Part shown: positions 57,033-64,000 of the stretch, one piece after another
Numbering within the stretch: position 1 is the first letter of the stretch
How the letters are laid out: every line of letters begins with the position of its first letter
Source of the DNA: Choristoneura fumiferana
Taxonomy: Eukaryota > Arthropoda > Insecta > Lepidoptera > Tortricidae
NCBI RefSeq assembly: GCF_025370935.1
Contig: NC_133498.1
Span: 3,977,483 to 4,041,482 of the forward strand
DNA: 64,000 nucleotides
Reading direction: 5' to 3'
Made by a program: the position numbers and the translations under genes
The notes under the pieces: generated by a model
What the model was told of the DNA's origin: nothing
The model's input: the letters and a program-made list of their open reading frames with translations, nothing else
The model's database searches: none

Positions 57033-58606
57033 TTAACCAGGAGGCCACTTCAGTTGGCGACCACCGAGGATGTGAATGTGAAGATGGTAGACGCTCTGAG
57101 CACCGTTCTTGCCATCATTGATGACGATCCGGAAACCTGATTTGTCCAGGCCTTCCTGGGCTGCTACCTTGCGAGCTGCTACCAGGAGATGGCCTGTGGG
57201 CAGCAGTAATACGAGATGTATCTTGTAGTAACATAAAACATTTTAGAAAACTCTCAAATTAAATGTGAGGATTAAAAAAGAAACTCGTGTTATTCTTGTT
57301 AAGTAAGATAGTCTAAATTTGACAACTGATCTGCATTAACCCTTTAGTGGGTAACGGCAAGATATTTGCCGTCATACGACTCAGATATTTTATTTTTTTC
57401 TCAATGAACGTTTGTTAGTAATATAACTTTTGTTCGCATAAGAGAACATACTCGTACAATTTACGAAAAAAAGAATACCAGATAAACGTTTATTCCAACC
57501 ATAAATGATGATCTTAGGCTGAACTTAGATTTTTAACTATTCCTTACAATTGAAAAAAATGTGGTAAATAAATTTCTGGATATCGATAGTCACAATTCTC
57601 TACTTTCAGCAAGATTGGCGATATAAAAAAGACTGTTATAATTTTAAAAAATTAAGACGGCAATATATTTGCCACTTCCGTTAAGGCTGATTAAAGAGGG
57701 TGTGGCTACAATGTGATTTATATATGGAGCAATAGAATTCTACTGAGGCCCGATTCTTGCCCGGTTATTTATGAAAGAATTCAGAAGTTAAATAATTTTA
57801 ATTATTTCTTATCATCTATTGGTTTTTAATTTGCGAGCTGCCACCAGTAGTTCCCCCGGCAAAATGATACGAGATGTACTTAATGCCCTTGATAGCGCAA
57901 ACATATTTTTAAAAACTCTGCAATAATATAAATGTCTCTTTTAAAAATCATAAAAAAATCTTCATGCTTGTGCGTATCGTTAAAGTCTCGATTCATTCTT
58001 AAAAAATAATGGTCATTAAGGCATTATTATTTAAGCTTTTTTAAATATTTCAGGAAAACCTACCAAGTAATTGTTCATCAGAGTCCTCGGCTTTGGACAG
58101 CTGCGGGATAGGCTTTCTTGGGATCACCAGGATGTGGGTAGGAGCTTGGGGCGCCACGTCATGAAAAGCCACACACTAAAAAAAAAAAAAATTAGTAATT
58201 ACTAGACTTGTAGTTTTCAAAATTTCGGGAAAATTATTATACTGGCAACACCATTCCGTAACCTAGCAAATAGTTCTCGTAATTTTCTAGAACATTCGAC
58301 ATACGATCGATTATATACCCATTTATCTTCAAAGAAAGACAGACAATTTAATTATTAAGTATGTTGACTTTACAACTAACTTCTATCCACATAATTTAGA
58401 ACAGGACAGGAACAAAACAGCTGACTGTAAATGTCACCAGCCGGCAAAGAAATGCAGACTTCAGGTAGAGCAACAAACAATAAATACAATACCTGTTCAT
58501 CCTCATAGACGAATTTAGCTGGAATTTCCTTCCTCAATATCTTTCCGAAGATAGTATCTCCTCCGGGAGCTGCAGTTTGCGCGAGTTCGACCTCTCCGCC
58601 CGCCAT
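57033..58606 (-). CDS. HINT1: Histidine triad nucleotide-binding protein 1 (adenosine phosphoramidase)
   Basis: Homodimeric purine nucleoside phosphoramidase that hydrolyses P-N bonds such as AMP-lysine, mainly cytosolic and nuclear. Minus-strand exons: 58606-58493, 58175-58064 and 57193-57033 (phases 0 and 1), giving 128 residues (family about 126). The N-terminal GDTIFGKILRKEIPAK is diagnostic. The HIT motif is H112-L-H114-I-H116, followed by the C-terminal GGRQLKWPPG; H114 is the expected nucleophile. N101 in the INDG loop matches the substrate-binding Asn of the family. All catalytic residues are present. It faces a diverged paralogue head to head; the two start codons are 523 bases apart. 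Intron 2 carries a degraded partial copy of exon 3. Confidence 0.96.
57338..57705. repeat. Possible TTAA-flanked MITE in HINT1 intron 2
   Basis: TTAACCCTTTAGTGGGTAAC with GGCAAGATATTTGCCGTC on the left faces GACGGCAATATATTTGCCAC and TTCCGTTAAGG on the right. The match is loose, so the call is tentative. Confidence 0.4.
57832..57935 (-). pseudogene. Degraded partial copy of HINT1 exon 3 start inside HINT1 intron 2
   Basis: The stretch beginning GCGAGCTGCCACCAGTAG matches the 5' part of exon 3 and the adjoining intron near 57170-57260 (GCGAGCTGCTACCAGGAG, then ATACGAGATGTA about 25 bases on). Similarity continues into a shared AAAACTCT-type segment. The copy lacks the acceptor and most of the exon, so it cannot act as an alternative exon. 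It looks like a local duplication of roughly 100 bases. Confidence 0.6.
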
Positions 58607-59129
58607 ATTTTTCTTCTTATTTTTTTTTTTTATTTATTTGACAACTGACAGATTTTTGATGCTATACGTTCCGTTTGACGACAAATAATTATTGCAGAAT
58701 GAAAGTTTTTGATTTGTTTTTTAATTTCGAAACAAAAAGTTACAATATTGTTTTCTAGAAACTTTTTTTGCGATATTCTCATCAATTAAGTAAAAGGTAA
58801 AAGTATTCTCAGCCTCAACTTAACTTAACGCATAACGTAAGTTGTTTTAAAGCTAAATAAGAAAAATGAGTAATCAACAAACTGATAAAATTTTAATTAT
58901 CAGGTGTTATTGTTATCGACATCAATACATTTCACGGTGACTTGCTTCATTAGAGCACTCCACGTAAATATTACAAGGAAACCTATTTCAATATGAATCT
59001 TATCCCAATAGCACTAAGTACAAAACAGAAGTAAACTATTTTCAGATATTTCGTTTTAATTTTAAAGTTGCGGCCTTTTTAATCACCTAAAATAATAAAA
59101 TTATCATAATAGTGCCGCATTTCTTAACA
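58607..59129. promoter_or_regulatory. Shared upstream region of the HINT1 / HINT1-like divergent pair
   Basis: The 523 bases between two divergent start codons must contain both promoters or a bidirectional one. The region is AT-rich, with no clear TATA box or CpG-rich block, and I see no transposon in it. Assignment is by position only. Confidence 0.4.
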
Positions 59130-61282
59130 ATGGCAGCAACAACGAGCTTACAGTTTTCAAATTCCTTAAGAAGTGTTTTTGGCGTTAAACTAAAGGATTG
59201 TATTTACGAAGATGATAAGGTAAGAAAAAAAGACCTATTAAGTAATTTACTTATTTAATACGTATCAAAAAGAATTGACTTTCCATTGTGTAACTTCTTA
59301 TACACAGGACTGTAAAGATCAGTATCTACCTATTTTGTTACCTTTTCTTTACCTTCACTACTTTACGGTGGTTTACCTATAACATTGATTGATTCCGAAC
59401 TTGGGAATAATTACACTATTTACGGTACTATAAAAGTCGTCATATCTGTCTGTCACCGCTCTACGCTTAATTCGCTGAACCGGTTTTTTGAAATTGCATA
59501 GTTCCAAGGCAATAGGCATTGAAGGCTTTTTGGCAGACAAAGTCGCGGGTAAACGCTGATATAAATATATAATCATAACGATTTAGATGAACCATGAGCC
59601 AGTAGGTACTTGACACAGGGTAAATTAAAAAAAAGACTACTATAGGTACTCATGCAAATTTACAGGTTTCTAGTAATAGTAGTATCTAAGCTTGGAGACT
59701 GCTAGTGTTTTGCTGCTAGCATCCATCCATCCGTCTATCCGCAGCTTAGCTAAGCCATGGCTAAAATGATAACTAAAAGGGTTCCCTATGAAACTATGGA
59801 ACCCTAAAAAATATCAAAAATAGTGACTTCGATTCGAAGTTACGACAATTTCCCCAATATTTTTTTTATACTTTTTCTAGTGTGTGGCGTTCGACGAATA
59901 CGACAATCCCCAAGCCATGGTACACTATGTAGTTGTTCCAAAACCTCGAATACCAAGACTGTTTGAAGCCACCGGTGAGGATGAGAAAACTTTAGGTAAG
60001 CTAAGCGTTCTAAACGTGTCAGTCAAAGGCAAAGGCAAAATATAAATCAATTTTTATGTAAAAAGTTTAGATTCGCGCTGTCACCGTTCATCCACCATTA
60101 CCTCTCATATTTCGTTTTCTAGATTTTTTTTACCGTACAACGGCAAAACCTACTAGACACTGGCAAAATTGTCCTCCAATGGACAGAGCCATATTTTTCT
60201 AAAAAACCAACCAACCAAATTTTGGTTTTGACGTATATTGCTACATTTTGTAGTCACCTAGCGACATCTGTTAGCGAATGGAAGACAACTTGGCATAGTA
60301 TAGCACCATCAGACGGCTAATAGAAGAACTAAATCTAGCACGCTCAGATATGTTTAGAACGCGTTGTTTAGTTTTTTTTATTGGCGGCTTCTGTTGGCCT
60401 TAGCTATTTTCAAGTTAGGGAATTTAGACGCGGAAACACAATTTGGAACAACGAAAATACAAAAAATGCCGCAAAAAATGGCGTAGGTATAAGTAATATA
60501 ATATTATGTGAATACTCTATTTTTATATTATTTTTGGAAATAAGGGATGCTATTGAATTATATATATTGGGAAAAGTGAGCACTTTATGGATCGGTGTAT
60601 GAGTAAATGAGTCCGAAGGAAGACTGTAACGCAAACGGACCTCACAATATCTCCTAACGCCATCTAGCGATGTTCTTCATATTTTGATATTGATGTAGAT
60701 TCCTTTTGTCAGAAAACCCTAATTTCATCATGATTTTGTCGTAACATGGTCGTAACTCAGGTTCTGATACCCGGAAGTCCGAGTAACTTTCCATATAATA
60801 TAACACAAGTCATGATTCATGAACAGTTTTGTCTTTTTATTTTAATGACATCCTGGGTCTTTAGTCGAACTTAATCGGCTTACGAGTACTTACGTGGTCA
60901 CATTTTTTAAGAATGGAATCGGCTGTAGATTTTGATGTCGTTTTCAATTATTTTTCACAGTTTCTGTATTTTTACCAGATAACTGAAAAACTGTATCAGA
61001 ATCTTCTGCCATTTTTACAGAAGAAAATTATTAGAAACAAATGCTCCAATAATGACCCAGATGTCATTAAGAAGATAAGATGTGTTTTAACGTAATTTTC
61101 TCGTACCAGGTCACATACTCCTAGTAGCCAAGGACATAGCGGTCTCAAAAGGCATTCACAAGGCGGGGTACCACGTCATGGTGGACGAAGACCATCGGAA
61201 CAAGAAGCTCCGCTCCATCCACGTGTTTGGACGCGCGCTGCAGCACATGCTGTGGCCGACAGGGCCGGGCTCCAGGCTCTAA
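59130..61282 (+). CDS. Diverged HINT1-like HIT-fold protein lacking the histidine triad
   Basis: Exons: 59130-59219, 59881-59995 and 61110-61282 (phases 0 and 1), giving 125 residues. Intron positions and phases match neighbouring HINT1 exactly: exon 2 starts CVAF and exon 3 starts with the split Gly of GH(I/L)LLVA. Shared blocks are VFGVKLKDCIYEDDK, CVAFDEYDNPQA, VVVPKPRIPRL, GHILLVAKDIA and a terminal LWPTG. Against HINT1, the HxHxH motif reads S104-I-H106-V-F108, so only the central His remains. The INDG loop is VDED, losing the substrate-binding Asn. The frame is open, splice sites are canonical and there are no stops, so it is not an obvious pseudogene. A non-catalytic or altered-specificity HIT protein is inferred. 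Function is unknown. Confidence 0.85.
60071..60215 (+). repeat. Dispersed repeat shared with 62550-62680
   Basis: GCGCTGTCACCGTTCATCCA, CCATTACCTCTCATATTTCG, GCAAAACCTACTAGACACTG and TTGTCCTCCAATGGACAGAG occur in the same order in both places, and part of it lies at the heart of 48040-48698. Located in the second intron of the HINT1-like gene. Confidence 0.6.
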
Positions 61283-62549
61283 CCTACTAACATTATTGAT
61301 AAGTACTTATAGAGGAATTGTTAAAGTATCGATATATGTTTCCACACCTTGTATTGTTTTGTATAACTCTTTGATATTGTATACTAGCTCAATAGCTAGT
61401 TCAATAAGGCGACTCCGTCCGCGTAGAATTGTTTGTCTTTATCTCGGGGGAACTATGCAATTTTCCGGGATAAAAAGTATCCTATATCCTTCCCCGGGAC
61501 TAAAAATATCTGTATACCGAATTTCATCTAAATCGGTTCAGCAGTTTGTAAACAAACAAATAAGTACAGCTTACAAACTTTTGCATTTTAATATTACTGA
61601 GATAAAACACATTAACAGCTAATAAGAGAATGAGATGTGCAAAGGCGTCGAACTTATCCGTTTAAAGGGATCTCTTCCAGTTAACCTCATCGCTGTCACT
61701 TTTATTATATAGCGCCGGCTCTAGCCCTTGATCATGGTAGAGCGAGATAGTCTACACCGCTCTGCGCCTCTCAAAAAGCGACATCATCATTTTATTTTGC
61801 ACTAGAAGTGAAGAAAGTGGCGCCCCTTGCGTTTCTATATATAACAATGTACTCTATGCCCTTGCCATCTGGCGCTTAGCGACCGCTCTTCTTGAGCTAC
61901 CCCAAGGTCGGCTGTTTATATATATAAAATTGTCTAGTGACTGACAAGGTATTGATGAAGTTTACTAACTATTTATTTCAAAGCCACTAAAAATCGTATT
62001 GTTTCAATAATCAAATTAAATTCTAGGGCTTTTTGCTTGCACAATCTGTATTTAGACTACGATTCTTTACAACAACAAAAAATAGGTTAAGGGTTACGCC
62101 ATGTTCGTATTATTATATTTATATAGTATATAATATAGGCTATTACAAAAGTATAATATTTTTAGCTGAAAGAATAAATTGTTTACTTTTTTTAATGCGA
62201 TTTTTTTTAGTGACGCAAACTGCCGTGCGTAAAAGACAGTTGCATAAGTCAAAATGACAGAAAAAGACAAACGATGGTGTAGAATTATTACTAATTGACT
62301 GTTATTTATTTCACACGAATTATTGCCAATAGGGAATATTACTGCAATTTTCTGCCGTCAGAGTGCAGCACAGCACAAAACCGTAAACAGTTTTTTGTGT
62401 ATCTTACTTAAAATGTCCGTAGGATGCCATAACATCATTATTTCAATTAAATTTTAGGAAAAATATAGCTCTATCGTTATAAGCTGAGTTTAGCGCTGTC
62501 AAACGTATGGAACTGTCAAAGTTATACTGGGTAACTACTACATCTATCG

Positions 62550-62680
62550 TCGCGCTGTCATCGTTCATCCACCATTACCTCTCATATTTCGTTTTCTAGA
62601 TTTTTTTTACCGAACACTGCAAAACCTACTAGACACAAAATTGTCCTCCAATGGACAGAGCCATATTTTTCTAAAAATCT
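62550..62680 (+). repeat. Second copy of the 60071-60215 repeat
   Basis: GCGCTGTCATCGTTCATCCA through TTGTCCTCCAATGGACAGAG; it lacks the six-base CTGGCA segment. Confidence 0.6.
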
Positions 62681-63360
62681 AATCTACTACATCTGTCTTA
62701 AATAGTATGCGTGCAAAATTTTCTTCTCCCGCGACTGGCACTCACGCTACGCCACACAACAGATACGAATGAAACACAAAATCAAAAAACTCAAACAAAT
62801 ATATTTACAACAACCAGCTATTACAGTGTAATAGGTTCTAAGGAATATATGTAGATCACAGTCTTATATAAGTATTTACTATGTCCCGTTGTATCCTTCA
62901 TATAGCAGAAAACTATCCGCAGACACTGTCGAGATAGACTTCAAATAAATATACGCTTCAATAAATGAAACGGATTTTCGATACCACCAATTTATTGATG
63001 TACCATCAGCCAAATAAGTGGTCTACCAATTTTTAAACAAGTTCCTATCAAATTAATATGTCGCTAAAGTCGAACTTTCAAGTTGACAGACACGTCTTTT
63101 GGCATTATTGTTTTATGACATGCAAACGATTATCAACTCTAGGGTGGAAGACCACATATTTGGCTGATGGTACATGGGAACCAACTGATCGTGACCCACT
63201 GTGGAACGTTTTCGTAGGAAAAGTCATAGTGACATGGCATTGCTTGACAAGGGAATTTATTATGACACTTACTGTGAAACGTTCTACGATGGCTCAAGAA
63301 TCAAATGGTTCTGTACATTTTATGGGCAGTAACGCGTGTCCCCTATAGATTTTTTGTACC

Positions 63361-63530
63361 AATGAGGGATTCATGACAGGTGAAATTTCGCTAGATGGCG
63401 TTAGTATCGTGAGATACGTTTTACGTTACAGTCTTGCTTGCGATTGGCTCATCCAATCACAAACGTGAAACAAATGTCAAAGCTGTCAAACGGATCCCAC
63501 GATGCTAGCGCCAACCTGTCACGGCATTTT
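63361..63530. mobile_element. Palindromic MITE family G copy
   Basis: ATGAGGGATTCATGACAGG, CGCTAGATGGCGTTAGTATC and, on the right, GATGCTAGCGCCAACCTGTC. Confidence 0.7.
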
Positions 63531-63682
63531 CATCTGCATTATATGCTCACTATTTTGAGCTACATTTGTGACATTTGACGTATATTTAAAACCCACTGCA
63601 CACAACCACAATTATCGCTCCGATTTTTTTATTGCAAATTATTGCATGCCGAAAAAAACCTAACGTTTTACTATTACTCCAT

Positions 63683-63800
63683 TCTTTTTTCATATTTACC
63701 ATAGACTTTTTATTTTACTCTTCTTTTCATATCATTGGAAAATTCCGTGAAAAGAAGAGTAAAATAAAAAGTCTATGGTAAATAAGAAAAAATAATAATG
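63683..63800. repeat. Long near-perfect hairpin
   Basis: The arm TTTACCATAGACTTTTTATT with TTACTCTTCTTTTCA is mirrored by TGAAAAGAAGAGTAA and AATAAAAAGTCTATGGTAAA, about 45 paired bases around a short loop (ATCATTGGAAAATTCCG). Confidence 0.8.
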
Positions 63801-63860
63801 ACTATCACGTGCTCAAATTACGTCTACACAAAACCCCACTGCACGTGGCCGTCATATCTA

Positions 63861-63945
63861 TACAGTCAAATATGTATACATCAACCTTATAGGCGTATAT
63901 TTTTGACGTCTTGGTAAAGTATATCTATTTATGACCTTGACTGTA
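63861..63945. mobile_element. Small MITE with TACAGTC / GACTGTA ends
   Basis: TACAGTCAAATATGTATACA on the left and TTATGACCTTGACTGTA on the right. Only the ends pair well. Confidence 0.55.
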
Positions 63946-64000
63946 CTTTGCATGATTGTACATAAAGTAAGTACGGTATCCTGTCTTTTCGCAGAAATAT

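Larger units (their letters stand above)
61283..64000. other. Gene-free right end of the window
   Basis: Contains the HINT1-like 3' flank, an RTE-like tail (61385-61605), a LINE tail (about 61630-61700, minus), the repeat at 62550-62680, MITE family G (63361-63530), the hairpin 63683-63800 and a TACAGTC MITE (63861-63945). No exon was supported; the 96-codon frame at 63058 shows no family features. Confidence 0.55.

Overview
The window reads as nuclear DNA from a moth or butterfly (Lepidoptera). The genes have short coding exons with GT-AG introns, and a prepro-ecdysis-triggering hormone gene of lepidopteran layout is present. The DNA between and inside genes is packed with short inverted-repeat transposons (MITEs), tRNA-derived SINEs, poly(A)-ended retroposons and truncated LINE reverse transcriptases. 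There are no operons, CRISPR arrays or bacterial features. Most raw open reading frames are shadows or transposon remnants, so the genes were rebuilt exon by exon, checking splice sites and reading phase.

Eight protein genes are supported. (1) 1917-3683 +, eth, a three-exon neuropeptide precursor for two C-terminally amidated PRXamide peptides that drive ecdysis. (2) 4162-7303 +, NDUFA8, a twin-CX9C accessory subunit of respiratory complex I. (3) 12723-14053 +, a small THAP zinc-finger DNA-binding protein. (4) 15654-25691 +, a seven-exon G-patch plus R3H protein resembling NKRF-type nuclear RNA factors. (5) 42649-46635 -, a complete clan 3, CYP6-like cytochrome P450. (6) 49366-56337 -, translin in seven exons. 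(7) 57033-58606 -, HINT1, a histidine-triad purine nucleoside phosphoramidase. (8) 59130-61282 +, a head-to-head HINT1 paralogue with identical intron positions and phases but only one of the three triad histidines left.

Layout: 0-7.3 kb holds LINE and MITE debris, then eth and NDUFA8 in tandem. 7.3-12.7 kb is repeats. 12.7-25.7 kb has the THAP and G-patch/R3H genes; introns 3 and 4 of the latter are swollen by nested transposons, and one hAT-like element ends exactly at the edge of exon 4. 25.7-42.6 kb is a 17-kb gene-free stretch of stacked MITEs, SINEs and foldback elements. 42.6-61.3 kb holds the P450, translin and the HINT pair. The remainder is repeats. The genes do not form one pathway; they are a mixed set of housekeeping, neuroendocrine and detoxification genes.

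The observations most worth following are the degenerate HINT1 paralogue, the hAT insertion abutting a splice acceptor, a foldback-like element built of short tandem repeats in inverted arrays, a three-layer nest of palindromic elements near 39 kb, and several stretches of irregular, phrase-like repeats, two with telomere-type TTAGG units. All repeat-family names are inferred by eye; no database search was possible.
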